NCBI GenBank assembly: GCA_014879545.1
Contig: JACSRV010000100.1
Location: forward strand, 1-56,086
Direction of reading: 5' to 3'
DNA: 56,086 nt
Source: Chitinophagaceae bacterium
Lineage (GTDB): Bacteria; Bacteroidota; Bacteroidia; Chitinophagales; Chitinophagaceae
The notes under the pieces are model-generated. The model had not been told where the DNA came from. It saw only the letters and a list, made by a program, of their open reading frames with translations, and did not search any database. Positions 34,944 to 43,750 of the stretch are shown here, piece after piece; position 1 is the first letter of the stretch, and every line of letters begins with the position of its first letter. The translations under genes were made by a program, and so were the position numbers.

Positions 34944-36043
34944 TGTTTATCCATGAGCTAAAAGGCTGGCCGGCTTTTGAATGGGACGACCATCACATCA
35001 CCACGCTGCTGGCACGCGTGCGGCACCGGCAGGGACTGCTGTGCGGCCGCATGAGCGCGCTTGGCTTCGACCTCAGGCAAGAAGCAGCACTGCGCTCGCT
35101 GACCCTGGAGGTGGTAAAATCGAACGAGATAGAAGGCGAACTGCTCGATAAAGCACTGGTGCGGTCGTCTATAGCGCGCCGCCTGGGCATGGATATAGCA
35201 GGGCTGCTGCCCGCCGACAGAACGGTGGAAGGAATTGTAGAAATGATGCTGGACGCCACCCGACACTATGACCAAACCCTTACCGATGACAGACTCTTTG
35301 CCTGGCACGCCACCCTTTTCCCCACAGGTCGCAGCGGACTGTACAAAATAACCACCGGCCAATGGCGCGACGGGCACAACGGGGCCATGCAGGTAGTATC
35401 GGGGCCTATGGGCCGAGAGCAGGTACACTTTACCGCACCCGACGCCCACCGACTTGCCGCCGAGATGAGCGCATTTCTGCATTGGTTCAACACCCCGTCT
35501 TCTCATGACCCGGTGCTGCGTGCGGCCGTGGCCCATCTGTGGTTCATCACCATCCACCCGTTCGATGACGGCAATGGCCGCATAGCACGCGCCATAACGG
35601 ACATGCAGCTGGCACGTGCCGATGGCGACCCGCAACGCTTCTACAGCATGTCCGTTCAGATAGAAAAAGAGAAACAAGCCTACTACAACATTCTGGAGCG
35701 CACACAACGCGGCACACTTAACATAACCGATTGGATGGTATGGTTTCTTGAGTGCCTGGAAGGTGCCCTGCAACAGGCCGAGGTGACTTTGGCATCGGTG
35801 CTGAAACGTGCCGCATTTATGGACCGCATAGCCGGCATAGTGCTCAACGAGCGCCAGCAACACATGATCTTGCGTCTCACCGACGATTTCTTCGGCCGAC
35901 TGACATCATCAAAATGGGCCAAACTGACAAAGTGCTCACAAGACACCGCGCTGAGGGATATTCAAGACCTGATGCAAAAAGGCATTGTGACAAAAGACGA
36001 CATGGGCGGCAGAAGCACCGGATATGTGCTGAAAGATTTTTAG
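34943..36043 (+). CDS. Fic-family AMPylase-like protein 2 with C-terminal winged helix
   Basis: A 366-residue Fic enzyme, cytoplasmic. The N-terminal domain (MFIHELKGWPAFEW) is DUF4172-like. The inhibitory motif SNEIEG lies near residue 60; the catalytic loop HPFDDGNGRIARA near residue 205 is complete. The C-terminal KWAKLTKCSQDTALRDIQDLMQKGIV with a GGRSTGYVL wing is a winged helix. The ATG follows directly from palindrome 2. It lies between two T9SS genes and has no partner gene, so it is presumably self-controlled through autoinhibition and its operator. It shares only the general layout with Fic 1. Confidence 0.92.
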   Translation: MFIHELKGWPAFEWDDHHITTLLARVRHRQGLLCGRMSALGFDLRQEAALRSLTLEVVKSNEIEGELLDKALVRSSIARRLGMDIAGLLPADRTVEGIVEMMLDATRHYDQTLTDDRLFAWHATLFPTGRSGLYKITTGQWRDGHNGAMQVVSGPMGREQVHFTAPDAHRLAAEMSAFLHWFNTPSSHDPVLRAAVAHLWFITIHPFDDGNGRIARAITDMQLARADGDPQRFYSMSVQIEKEKQAYYNILERTQRGTLNITDWMVWFLECLEGALQQAEVTLASVLKRAAFMDRIAGIVLNERQQHMILRLTDDFFGRLTSSKWAKLTKCSQDTALRDIQDLMQKGIVTKDDMGGRSTGYVLKDF

Positions 36044-36056
36044 ATCCTTCTACCGC

Positions 36057-36180
36057 TTGCGCTCAAAAATAATTGCTAGTCAATACCCGTTTGTGTAAAT
36101 TTATATTTGTGCGCATCCTTCTAAAACTCTACCTCACTATTCTGCCGGCCATCTTTGCCTGCATGGCGCATGCACAGGTG
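36057..36180 (+). repeat. Shared 5' block, copy 2 (promoter plus signal-peptide cassette)
   Basis: Begins TTGCGCTCAAAAATAATTG and runs through the signal-peptide codons. Best match to copy 1 is TTTATATTTGTGCGCATCC at 36101-36119. It leads a T9SS protein with an unrelated body. Confidence 0.8.
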
Positions 36181-37656
36181 CCACAGCCAGAACTTTTATG
36201 GATGAGGAGCATTGGTGGTAGCGCATCAGAGTCCATTTCATCGTGGGTGCACCCCACACCTGACGGAGGGTTTATTACGCGAATCGAATCAACCTCACCT
36301 GCGGGTACCGGTAATATTGACTCTTTTTGTTCGCCGGTTGAAAGGCGAATGATTTTTACCAAATTTAATAACGATGCAACAGTAGCAGAATGGAGCAATT
36401 GCTTCGGGACGCAAGGTGATAGTTTTTTACTTTTTTTATATTCACAGGCCGATGGGTCTTACATATTGTTAGGGGATTTTAAAGGAAGCGGTGCGCTGAT
36501 AAAAAAGTATAATCCTGCCGGCGGGGAGGTGTGGCAAAAGAACTACAGCAAGGGTAATGCTGGCAAGCTGTATTCTGCCTTGCCAGTAGCTGACGGAGGG
36601 TATATTTTGTTATGTTCACGCCATTATACTGATACAAATGTTCTGGTACATTATGGGTCTTGGGAAACGGGAGACTATTGGCTGGCGAAGCTGGATAGCA
36701 ACGGGAATAAAGTATGGAGTAAAGTGATAGGTGGAGCGGATGAGGAAGACAGAGGCATGCTGGTTCAGGGGGAAGGAAGAAATTATTATATTGTAGGGAT
36801 TACGTCATCAAATGATAATGATTGTATTGGTAATCATGGCGGTGCCGACATATTTGTTGCCCGTTGCAACGATACAGGAGGGGTGATTTGGAAGAAATGT
36901 TTGGGCGGGTCTGACAATGAAACGGCAGTGGTGGGATGCCGCAATGCTAATGGCGGGATAATTATTTGCGGAAGCACGAAATCTACTGATGGCGATGTCC
37001 ATCACCATATTGGCGGGGAAGATTACTGGTTATGCGCTCTGGATTCTAATGGCGTGTTTGAATGGGACAACTGCTTTGGAACCACGGAGAATAATGAACA
37101 ACCACAGGCTGTATGTTTGGGATCCGATGGTACTATCTGGGCCAATGGGCAGAGCTTTACACCGAACCGTGATGTATATTTAGTACACACAAGCAGCAGC
37201 GGGGGGCTATTGCATCAAAGAGTTTTACAAAGTACCTACGAAGACGAGGGCCAAATGCTTTTCCCTATCTCTGGTGGCAAAACCCTGGTTGGGGGCTATT
37301 CTGTTAATTTAAATGGCGACTTTTCAGCTATTCCCTACAGGGGGGCGTGGGATGTATTTCTTGCGGTGTTCGCGCCGTGGGATGCAGGAATAGATGACAT
37401 GGCTACTAAGGAACTTTATCACATTTTTCCCAATCCGACGCGCGGGGAATTGACAATAGAAACAAAAGAGACAAGTGTCTCGCATCGGGTAACGCTAACG
37501 GACGTTTTTGGCAGGGTGGTTATGCGTGGGTTCATTCAAAAGGGCGTATCAAAAACATCTCTATACACCGGTTCATTGCCACAAGGCATTTACAACGTCT
37601 CTGTGGTTACCGAACAAGGAAACGTATTCCACAAAATGATAGTGGCGGGAAATTAA
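36109..37656 (+). CDS. T9SS-sorted secreted protein with repeated beta-strand modules
   Basis: About 515 residues from the GTG at 36109 (MRILLKLYLTILPAIFACMAHAQ signal). The body has seven or so repeats of a WxxxxGGSxxE...TxDGGFI type motif, for example SIGGSASESISS, VIGGADEEDRG and CLGGSDNETAVV, each followed by a G-Y/F-I-x-x-G strand, reminiscent of beta-propeller or BNR-like repeats. The C-terminal sorting domain reads YHIFPNPTRGELTIETKE to VFHKMIVAGN. The same start-codon uncertainty as NHL copy 1 applies. Exported to the cell surface; function unknown. Confidence 0.85.
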   Translation: MRILLKLYLTILPAIFACMAHAQVPQPELLWMRSIGGSASESISSWVHPTPDGGFITRIESTSPAGTGNIDSFCSPVERRMIFTKFNNDATVAEWSNCFGTQGDSFLLFLYSQADGSYILLGDFKGSGALIKKYNPAGGEVWQKNYSKGNAGKLYSALPVADGGYILLCSRHYTDTNVLVHYGSWETGDYWLAKLDSNGNKVWSKVIGGADEEDRGMLVQGEGRNYYIVGITSSNDNDCIGNHGGADIFVARCNDTGGVIWKKCLGGSDNETAVVGCRNANGGIIICGSTKSTDGDVHHHIGGEDYWLCALDSNGVFEWDNCFGTTENNEQPQAVCLGSDGTIWANGQSFTPNRDVYLVHTSSSGGLLHQRVLQSTYEDEGQMLFPISGGKTLVGGYSVNLNGDFSAIPYRGAWDVFLAVFAPWDAGIDDMATKELYHIFPNPTRGELTIETKETSVSHRVTLTDVFGRVVMRGFIQKGVSKTSLYTGSLPQGIYNVSVVTEQGNVFHKMIVAGN

Positions 37657-37670
37657 TACAACAATAGCGC

Positions 37671-38168
37671 TCATTTCCCCCTCAACACAAAGTGTTGTTT
37701 TTCTCTGAAGGCGGGGCTATTGAAGATAAGGCCGATGCCGTAAATATCAATACTCATATATACCTGCGGCAGTTCGCAGATGGCGCGCCATGATGCCGAT
37801 GCCTGTGCCTTGCTGTGTATGTGTGGTATCACTATCATGCCGCCATCGCTCAGGGCGTACAGGGCATCTTGCACAAGCTGTGTGGTGCAGTCTTTCGCAT
37901 CGGGCAGCACCAGTACATCAAAAGTCCCTTCAAACAACTCATATGCCTCTACCCGCAACACCGAGTTGTAGTGCCTCCATGCGGCTATGCGCTGCAGCAG
38001 GTGTGCATAACGCGAGCCCGGCAACGGGTCTATGGTGGCCGATGCGTAAGTGGCGCGGCCCTCTATCACATCCTCCACCAACTCATACACAAACGGCGAG
38101 TGGGTGCCATGCCTTCCCCGGGCCTTCCATCGGTAGGCTATCCAGGCAGCTATGGAGTGTAGTGTCAT
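37671..38168 (-). CDS. Degenerate class I methyltransferase-like protein
   Basis: 165 residues. The start (RWKARGRHGTHSPFVYELVEDVIEG) matches SAM-dependent methyltransferases common in Bacteroidota, which run to about 230 residues. Here the expected glycine-rich SAM loop is missing: after the AAWRHYNSVLRVEAYELFEG segment the sequence goes directly to FDVLVLPDAKD and then GGMIVIPHIHSKAQASASW. I infer a shortened, probably inactive form. It follows folA by 10 nt on the same strand. Confidence 0.65.
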   Translation of the reverse strand: MTLHSIAAWIAYRWKARGRHGTHSPFVYELVEDVIEGRATYASATIDPLPGSRYAHLLQRIAAWRHYNSVLRVEAYELFEGTFDVLVLPDAKDCTTQLVQDALYALSDGGMIVIPHIHSKAQASASWRAICELPQVYMSIDIYGIGLIFNSPAFREKQHFVLRGK

Positions 38169-38178
38169 GTGGCGGCAA

Positions 38179-38679
38179 TTACATTTCTACACGTTCGTAG
38201 GTCTCGAACGTATAATCGAATTTGTTCTTCTCGTCGGCCTTGTGTTCTTCCTGAAACTTCAGCGTCCAGTGTGTGTGGTCTATGGCGGGGAAGAAAGTAT
38301 CGGCACCTTCTATGCGGGTATGCACGCGGGTGATGTACATCCTGTCTACCAGCGACGCGGCCTGTCGGAATATCTCGCCACCGCCCAGCACCATGGCCTC
38401 TTCGGCGTTCAGTGCTTCGGCATGTGCAATGGCGGTCTCCAGTGTGCGGCACAGCACCACGCCTTCCGGCAGTTCCATATTGCCCCTCGACAGCACTATA
38501 TTGGTGCGCCCCGGCAGCGGCTTGCCCAGCGACTCATACGTCTTACGCCCCATGATCACCGGCTTGCCCAGCGTGGTGCGCTTGAAGAATTTCAGGTCTT
38601 CGGGCAGGTGCCACGGCAACGTATTGTTCACGCCAATGGCATTGTTTTCGTCGGCTGCAACTATGAGAGACAGTATCAT
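38179..38679 (-). CDS. folA: Dihydrofolate reductase
   Basis: NADPH-dependent reduction of dihydrofolate to tetrahydrofolate. From the ATG at 38679 (MILSLIVAADENNAIG) the product is 166 residues, normal for chromosomal DHFR. Visible motifs: NTLPWHLPEDLKFFKRTT (substrate site with the acidic residue), GRKTYESLGKPLPGRTNIV (NADPH), GGGEIFRQA. The track start at 38817 would add 46 unrelated residues and override the promoter. TACCTTTG at 38684-38691 ends 4 nt before this ATG. Divergent from priA. Confidence 0.96.
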   Translation of the reverse strand: MILSLIVAADENNAIGVNNTLPWHLPEDLKFFKRTTLGKPVIMGRKTYESLGKPLPGRTNIVLSRGNMELPEGVVLCRTLETAIAHAEALNAEEAMVLGGGEIFRQAASLVDRMYITRVHTRIEGADTFFPAIDHTHWTLKFQEEHKADEKNKFDYTFETYERVEM

Positions 38680-38683
38680 GCGC

Positions 38684-38691
38684 CAAAGGTA
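38684..38691 (-). promoter_or_regulatory. folA -7 box, leaderless-type placement
   Basis: On the minus strand TACCTTTG-GCGC-ATG: an exact TAnnTTTG box four bases before the folA ATG. It settles the folA start and predicts transcription beginning at or next to the A of the ATG. Confidence 0.7.
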
Positions 38692-38736
38692 GAAAGTTAC
38701 AGCTACAAAACAGGTAACCCCCGTCAGCCGCATTTG

Positions 38737-38766
38737 TTGCGCATGCGGCAGAATGCCGTTACTTTG
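38737..38766 (+). promoter_or_regulatory. priA promoter, leaderless-type placement
   Basis: TTG at 38737-38739, 19-nt gap, TTACTTTG at 38759-38766 (one mismatch to TAnnTTTG), then CAGC and the ATG at 38771. The track ATG at 38753 lies inside the promoter, so 38771 is the likely start. Confidence 0.65.
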
Positions 38767-38770
38767 CAGC

Positions 38771-41212
38771 ATGTTCGCCGACATCATCCTCCCGCTCAAT
38801 CTGCCCCAGGTGCTCACCTATGGTGTGCCTGTAGATATGCAGGACCGCCTGCGGCCGGGCATGCGTGTGGAGGTGGCACTGGGCAAGAACAAACAATATG
38901 CCGGCATCGTAGAGCGCCTGCACAATCACCGCCCGGATGGCTATCAGGTAAAACCCGTGCGCAACATCATAGACGAAGAACCTGTGGTGAGCGAACGGCA
39001 ACTGCAGTTCTGGCGCTGGGTGGCCGGTTACTACATGGCATCGCCCGGCGAGGTGATGCAGGCCGCACTGCCCGCCCACCTGAAACTGATGGGCGAGACC
39101 CGCCTCGAGTGGGCCGGCGACGAAAGTGTGGTGTATGACTGGACCGATGCCGCCTGGCATGCCGCCGATGCGCTGCAACTGCGCAAAGAGATAACCATAA
39201 GCGAGCTGCGCGCCCTCACCGGTGCCGACCATTTTGCCGCCGTACTCAACGAGCTGCTGGAAAAGGAAGCCGTCATCATCAACGAAACGCTGGAGACCGC
39301 CTACCGGCCCCGCCGCGAAAAGGTGGTCACCATGGCAGCCCGCTACAAAGAAGAAAAGGAACTCATAGCCCTGTTCGATCAGCTGGGGCGTGCACCCCGC
39401 CAGTTGCAACTGGTGATGGCCTATACCGAACTGAAAATGAAGAACGGCATCGTGCGCCAGACCGATCTGCTGGAACGTGCACAGGCGACCGCTTCGCAAG
39501 TGAGCTCGCTGGTAGACAAAGGTGTCTTTGTCATCTCTGAGCAGCAGGTAGACCGACTGCCCTATACCGGCTCAGAAGATGTGCGCGACATCCGCTTCAC
39601 ACCTGCGCAGCAAACCGCTTTCGAAGAACTGAACAAAGGCCTTGCCGAAAAGAAAGTAGCACTGCTGCATGGGGTCACCGGCAGTGGTAAGACACTCCTT
39701 TACATTCAAAAGATACGCGAGTGCCTGGCACAGGGCAGGCAGGCCATTCTGCTGCTACCCGAGATAGGCCTCACCACACAACTGGTGAGCCGCCTCAATG
39801 CCTACTTCGGTGCCGAGCTGGGAGTGTATCATTCGCACTTCAGCAACAACGAGCGGGTGGAGATATGGGAGAAGGTGCGCAAGGGCACCTACAAGGTAGT
39901 GGCCGGTCCGCGGTCGGCACTGTGGCTGCCCTACAACGACATTGGCCTCATCATTGCCGATGAGGAACATGATTCTTCCTACAAACAAAAAGACCCCGCG
40001 CCCCGCTTCCATGCCCGCGATGCCGCCATCTACATGGCCCGCCTGCACGATGCCGGGATCATACTCGGTTCGGCAACACCCGCTGTGGAAACACTCTACA
40101 ACGTGCAGCAGGGCAAGTATGCCTATGCCGCGCTCAAAGACCGCTACCAGGGCGTGAAGATGCCCGAGATAAGGATCATAGACGCCCGCTCGCTGAACGC
40201 TGCCGGAAAGGGATCGCAACAGATGCTGACACCCGAACTGCAGCAGGCCATCACCGAGGCACTGTCTGAAAAGAAACAGGCCATCCTCTTCCAGAACCGC
40301 CGTGGTTATTCACCTTTCCAGTTGTGTACCACCTGTGGCTGGTCGCCCCGCTGCAAGAACTGCGATGTGTCGCTCACCTACCACAAAAGCACCGACAAGC
40401 TGCACTGCCACTACTGCGGCTACAAGGCACCCGTCATGAGCGCCTGCCCGCAATGCGGCAGCCAGAGTGTCACCAGCAAAAGTTTCGGCACCGAGCGCAT
40501 TGAAGAAGAGGTGCAGCAAATGTATCCCGATGCCCGCGTGGCCCGCATGGATGTGGACAGCATGAAGGGCCGCAACAGCATCTCCGAACTGCTCACCAAG
40601 CTGGAGAAACGAAAAATAGATATCCTCACCGGCACACAAATGGTGGTGAAGGGGCTGGACCTGGAAGCCGTGGCGCTGGTGGGCATCATCAGTGCCGATA
40701 GCCTGCTCACCTTCCCCGACTTCCGCGTGAATGAACGCGCCTTCCAGCTCATGGAGCAGGTGAGCGGACGGGCCGGACGGGCCGACGGGGTGGGCCATGT
40801 GCTCATTCAGGCATTCAACATTCAGCACCCGGTGCTGCAATGGGTGAAACAGCACGATGTGCAGGCCTTCTACCGCCACGAGATCGCCTACCGCGAACAT
40901 TTCTTTTATCCGCCCTTCAGCCGCATCATCAAGATCATCTTCCGCCATGCCGACGAAGACAAGACCATAGCCGCAGCGCAGCTCATGGCCGATGCGCTCA
41001 CTACCATCACCAACATTTCAGTGCAGGGGCCCGGCCCGGCCATTGTGCCACGCGTACGCAATCAGTACATCCGCGAGATATGGATCAAGTGCCCCCGCGA
41101 CCAGCGCCTTATCGAGTCGGTCAAGCAGTTCCTGCGCGCGCAGCGCCAGCACATCCTGAGCCTCAAGGGCAATACAAGTGTACAGGTGGTCTTCGACGTA
41201 GACCCCATGTAA
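38771..41212 (+). CDS. priA: Primosomal protein N' (replication restart helicase PriA)
   Basis: Reloads replisomes at collapsed forks. 813 residues from the ATG at 38771 (MFADIILPLNLPQ). N-terminal 3'-DNA-binding domain, then helicase motifs Walker A LLHGVTGSGKT and II IIADEEHDSSYK, with DSRAIG-like GSATPAVETL. The zinc region with CTTCGWSPRCKNC, CHYCG and CPQCG supplies the eight cysteines. Motif VI region: QVSGRAGRADGVG. Full length. It is followed by a hairpin at 41221-41240. Confidence 0.96.
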   Translation: MFADIILPLNLPQVLTYGVPVDMQDRLRPGMRVEVALGKNKQYAGIVERLHNHRPDGYQVKPVRNIIDEEPVVSERQLQFWRWVAGYYMASPGEVMQAALPAHLKLMGETRLEWAGDESVVYDWTDAAWHAADALQLRKEITISELRALTGADHFAAVLNELLEKEAVIINETLETAYRPRREKVVTMAARYKEEKELIALFDQLGRAPRQLQLVMAYTELKMKNGIVRQTDLLERAQATASQVSSLVDKGVFVISEQQVDRLPYTGSEDVRDIRFTPAQQTAFEELNKGLAEKKVALLHGVTGSGKTLLYIQKIRECLAQGRQAILLLPEIGLTTQLVSRLNAYFGAELGVYHSHFSNNERVEIWEKVRKGTYKVVAGPRSALWLPYNDIGLIIADEEHDSSYKQKDPAPRFHARDAAIYMARLHDAGIILGSATPAVETLYNVQQGKYAYAALKDRYQGVKMPEIRIIDARSLNAAGKGSQQMLTPELQQAITEALSEKKQAILFQNRRGYSPFQLCTTCGWSPRCKNCDVSLTYHKSTDKLHCHYCGYKAPVMSACPQCGSQSVTSKSFGTERIEEEVQQMYPDARVARMDVDSMKGRNSISELLTKLEKRKIDILTGTQMVVKGLDLEAVALVGIISADSLLTFPDFRVNERAFQLMEQVSGRAGRADGVGHVLIQAFNIQHPVLQWVKQHDVQAFYRHEIAYREHFFYPPFSRIIKIIFRHADEDKTIAAAQLMADALTTITNISVQGPGPAIVPRVRNQYIREIWIKCPRDQRLIESVKQFLRAQRQHILSLKGNTSVQVVFDVDPM

Positions 41213-41220
41213 CAACAAAA

Positions 41221-41240
41221 CAGCCGGCGGTTGCCGGCTG
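41221..41240. terminator. Hairpin between priA and a small lipoprotein gene
   Basis: CAGCCGGC-GGTT-GCCGGCTG is a perfect 8-bp stem. On the minus strand it is followed by TTTTGTTGTT, so it fits best as the terminator of the small lipoprotein gene; on the plus strand no U-run follows. Confidence 0.75.
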
Positions 41241-41265
41241 CTGAAAATATGATCTGTTATTGTGC

Positions 41266-41496
41266 TTACTGACGGTGCCAGCCACGGTGGCCGTGTGGCC
41301 TTGGCCCGAAACGCTTCTTACCCCACAACGCCTTACGCTGCCATATGCTCCTTTTGGCACCATAGCTCCTGTTGTTCCTTACAGGTGTACTCATCTTCTT
41401 GTAAGACGGCGCCTTGGCATATCGCATACGACATCCTGTTTCGGTCAACAGTATGATGCCCAAAAATGCGAACAGGAGGAATAATTTTCTTTTCAT
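41266..41496 (-). CDS. Small basic lipoprotein, unknown function
   Basis: 76 residues from the ATG at 41496 (MKRKLFLLFAFLGIILLTETGC). The lipobox cysteine is at residue 22. The mature part is strongly basic with many Arg, Lys and His (YKKMSTPVRNNRSYGAKRS, then GPRPHGHRGWH). Comparable in size and style to the product at 15103-15285. It ends at a strong hairpin. No family is recognised. Confidence 0.7.
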   Translation of the reverse strand: MKRKLFLLFAFLGIILLTETGCRMRYAKAPSYKKMSTPVRNNRSYGAKRSIWQRKALWGKKRFGPRPHGHRGWHRQ

Positions 41497-41597
41497 CAGC
41501 GTTTCGTTTCCTAAGAGCACTAAAGATATAAAAGTATTTCTTTAAAATAAAAGCCCTATGACCGTCACTGCAATGCATCGGCCATACTGCCGGGCAC

Positions 41598-42164
41598 TTA
41601 TTCTTCAGTTTTCTTTTTGCGGGCTGTCTTTTTCGCAGGCTTTTCTTCTGCTGCCGCTTCAGTACCCTCCTCGGCTACTTCAGCTTTTTTCTTCTTTGCT
41701 GCTGCTTTCTTTGGCTTTTCCGCAGGCTCTTCTGCCGGTGCTTCTTCAGCTGCTACTTCTTCAACCGCTTCCTCTTCAAAGTTCAGCAGGTCGTTGCCGT
41801 TCAGTATCTCGAACCACTTGAGCATTTTTTTCATGTCGCTCACGTACACGCGCTCTTCGTCAAACTCAGGGAAGATGTTCTTAAAGTATGCCTTGATCGC
41901 TTTAGCGTCGTTGGCGTTCACTGCCGATGGGGCGTGAGCGCCGGCATTGTCTTTCATTTTCTGAAAAACCACCTGAAGGCGCACATTATCGCCTGTTGTA
42001 TATACTTCAATGCTCTCCAGCGGGGTCACATTGTGCTGACGCGCCGAAATGAACTTTGTTGTTTTGTCTGAAACACTGCGCACTATAGCGCCGTCGCTTT
42101 TTGTGCTCAATAACTGGAACAATCCGCTGAGACCTGTTACCGCTACTATTTCTCTATATTGCAT
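41598..42164 (-). CDS. DUF5606-domain protein with Lys/Ala/Glu-rich tail
   Basis: 188 residues. The N-terminal two-thirds (MQYREIVAVTGLSGLFQLLS to LKWFEILNGNDLLNFEEE) match the DUF5606 family of Bacteroidota, which has no assigned role. The C-terminal 60 residues are low-complexity AAEEAPAEEP and KKAAAKKKK type, like histone-H1-like or ribosome-associated tails. A TATTTTTG box lies 20 nt before the ATG. It is divergent from dcd. Confidence 0.85.
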   Translation of the reverse strand: MQYREIVAVTGLSGLFQLLSTKSDGAIVRSVSDKTTKFISARQHNVTPLESIEVYTTGDNVRLQVVFQKMKDNAGAHAPSAVNANDAKAIKAYFKNIFPEFDEERVYVSDMKKMLKWFEILNGNDLLNFEEEAVEEVAAEEAPAEEPAEKPKKAAAKKKKAEVAEEGTEAAAEEKPAKKTARKKKTEE

Positions 42165-42265
42165 AATATGTTTTGAAAGGGCGACAAAAATATCATTTTT
42201 ATGCAGAATCGCCCCACTTTCATCAAAAAACTTGCAAGTATGCCGCCCGAGGCAAGGGAAAATTA

Positions 42266-42273
42266 TATATTTG
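42266..42273 (+). promoter_or_regulatory. dcd -7 box, leaderless-type placement
   Basis: TATATTTG, then CCCT, then the ATG at 42278. It is an exact TAnnTTTG match at the same 4-nt spacing seen for folA, metH and the Panacea gene. No clear -33 TTG at the usual distance. Confidence 0.6.
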
Positions 42274-42277
42274 CCCT

Positions 42278-42814
42278 ATGATACTGTCAGACTCCCGGAT
42301 ACTGGAAGAAATAGAAAAAGGCACCATCGTTATTGAACCGTTCGACCGCAAAAATCTCGGTTCCAATTCCTACGACGTGCACCTGGGCAAATACCTGGCT
42401 GTGTATAACGACACCACCCTCGACGCCAAAAAACACAATAAGATCACCCATTTCGAGATACCGGAAGAAGGTTATGTGCTGCAACCGCACATGCTGTACC
42501 TGGGTGTTACGCTTGAATATACCGAGACGCACGCACATGTACCGTTTCTGGAAGGGAAGTCCTCTACCGGTCGCCTGGGTATAGACATACACGCCACTGC
42601 CGGCAAGGGCGATGTGGGCTTCTGCAACGCCTGGACGCTCGAGATATCTTGTGTGCAGCCCGTGCGTGTTTACGCGGGTATGCCCATCGGTCAGCTCATC
42701 TACTTCCCGGTGGACGGCGAGGTGCTGAACGCATACAACAGCAAGGACAATGCCAAGTACACAGGCCGAACCGACAAGCCCGTGGAAAGCATGATGTGGA
42801 AGAACAAATTCTGA
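42278..42814 (+). CDS. dcd: dCTP deaminase
   Basis: Deaminates dCTP to dUTP for thymidylate synthesis. 178 residues from the ATG at 42278 (MILSDSRILEEIEKG). Signature phrases: DRKNLGSNSYDVHLG, PFLEGKSSTGRLGIDIHATAG, DVGFCNAWTLEISCVQPVRVYAGMPIGQLIYF. Catalytic Glu lies in the LEIS segment. The track start 35 residues upstream is not supported. It precedes cdsA by 22 nt; the two may be co-transcribed. Confidence 0.95.
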   Translation: MILSDSRILEEIEKGTIVIEPFDRKNLGSNSYDVHLGKYLAVYNDTTLDAKKHNKITHFEIPEEGYVLQPHMLYLGVTLEYTETHAHVPFLEGKSSTGRLGIDIHATAGKGDVGFCNAWTLEISCVQPVRVYAGMPIGQLIYFPVDGEVLNAYNSKDNAKYTGRTDKPVESMMWKNKF

Positions 42815-42836
42815 TATTTCCTCTTTATACGTACGT

Positions 42837-43685
42837 ATGGCACTGAACATGCCCACATTTTACAAGCGCACAGGCAGCGCCATCGTGTTTGCCGCAGTGA
42901 TGCTTACCGGTCTGCTGTGGGATAGCCCCTGGCCGTTCCTGGCGCTTATATGCATCATTAACGTGCTGTGTATCAAGGAGTTTTTTACCCTGCTCGAGAA
43001 AATGGCCGGCGACGAACCATGGCCGGTATGGTTGCATGCCACCATGCAGCTGCTCAGTCTGTTCCTGCTGGTAGCACTGTCGCTGCCATCAGGTGTCAAT
43101 CCGGTGCAGCAGCCCACCAATCTGGTTTTCGCGCTGCTGCCGCTTGCTGCACCCTTGCTGCTTTTGGCGGCCACACTTCCCGTAAAAAATGTGCTACCAC
43201 AGCTCCTAAAGGCCACCGGGGCGCTGTTCTACATCACATTACCGCTGATACTGCTGGCAAAAATGCGCCAGTTCGACATACTACTGCCCATGGCCATCAT
43301 CGCCCTCATCTGGATCAACGATACCATGGCCTATATAGTGGGGTCCTTCATCGGCAAAACCCCGTTTTCGCCCATATCACCCAAAAAGACGTGGGAGGGA
43401 ACCGGCGGCGGTGTCTTGCTCACCATCATCGCGGCAGGCATTTATGGTTATCTGCCCGTGCTCTACACCATTCACAACAGCTCGCTTACCGACTGGATGG
43501 CCATTGCCCTGTGTGTGGCTGTAGCAGGTACCCTCGGCGATCTGCTTGAATCGAAACTGAAACGCCTGGCCGATGTAAAAGACTCGGGTGCCATCATGCC
43601 CGGGCACGGTGGTGCACTCGACCGGTTCGACTCCCTGCTCATCGCCATTCCGGTGGTGTATGTCTATTTTACTTTTTTCATGTAG
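42837..43685 (+). CDS. cdsA: Phosphatidate cytidylyltransferase
   Basis: Makes CDP-diacylglycerol from phosphatidate and CTP for phospholipid synthesis. 282 residues, seven or eight hydrophobic segments. The CdsA signature is at the C-terminus: SPKKTWEGTGGG and GDLLESKLKRLADVKDSGAIMPGHGGALDRFDSLL, with the metal-binding acidic residues in place. Inner membrane. The second ATG (42849) is an alternative start. Confidence 0.95.
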   Translation: MALNMPTFYKRTGSAIVFAAVMLTGLLWDSPWPFLALICIINVLCIKEFFTLLEKMAGDEPWPVWLHATMQLLSLFLLVALSLPSGVNPVQQPTNLVFALLPLAAPLLLLAATLPVKNVLPQLLKATGALFYITLPLILLAKMRQFDILLPMAIIALIWINDTMAYIVGSFIGKTPFSPISPKKTWEGTGGGVLLTIIAAGIYGYLPVLYTIHNSSLTDWMAIALCVAVAGTLGDLLESKLKRLADVKDSGAIMPGHGGALDRFDSLLIAIPVVYVYFTFFM

Positions 43686-43716
43686 GTTGTACCTATCCAC
43701 ATTTTTTGCGTTCGTA

Positions 43717-43746
43717 TTGGTGTTTGATTGCTTATGTCTACCTTTG
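43717..43746 (+). promoter_or_regulatory. Promoter of the Panacea operon
   Basis: TTG at 43717-43719, 19-nt gap, TACCTTTG at 43739-43746, a near-perfect Bacteroidota promoter. The ATG begins 4 nt later. The short inverted repeat TACC-TTTGT-GGTA spans 43739-43751, from the -7 box to the A of the ATG, and TAGGT-TGT-ACCTA lies at 43683-43695; either may be an operator. Confidence 0.7.
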
Positions 43747-43750
43747 TGGT

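Noticed and set aside
38152-39138. 328-residue plus-strand ORF
   Set aside because: Runs across folA antisense and out of frame into priA; no coherent domain.
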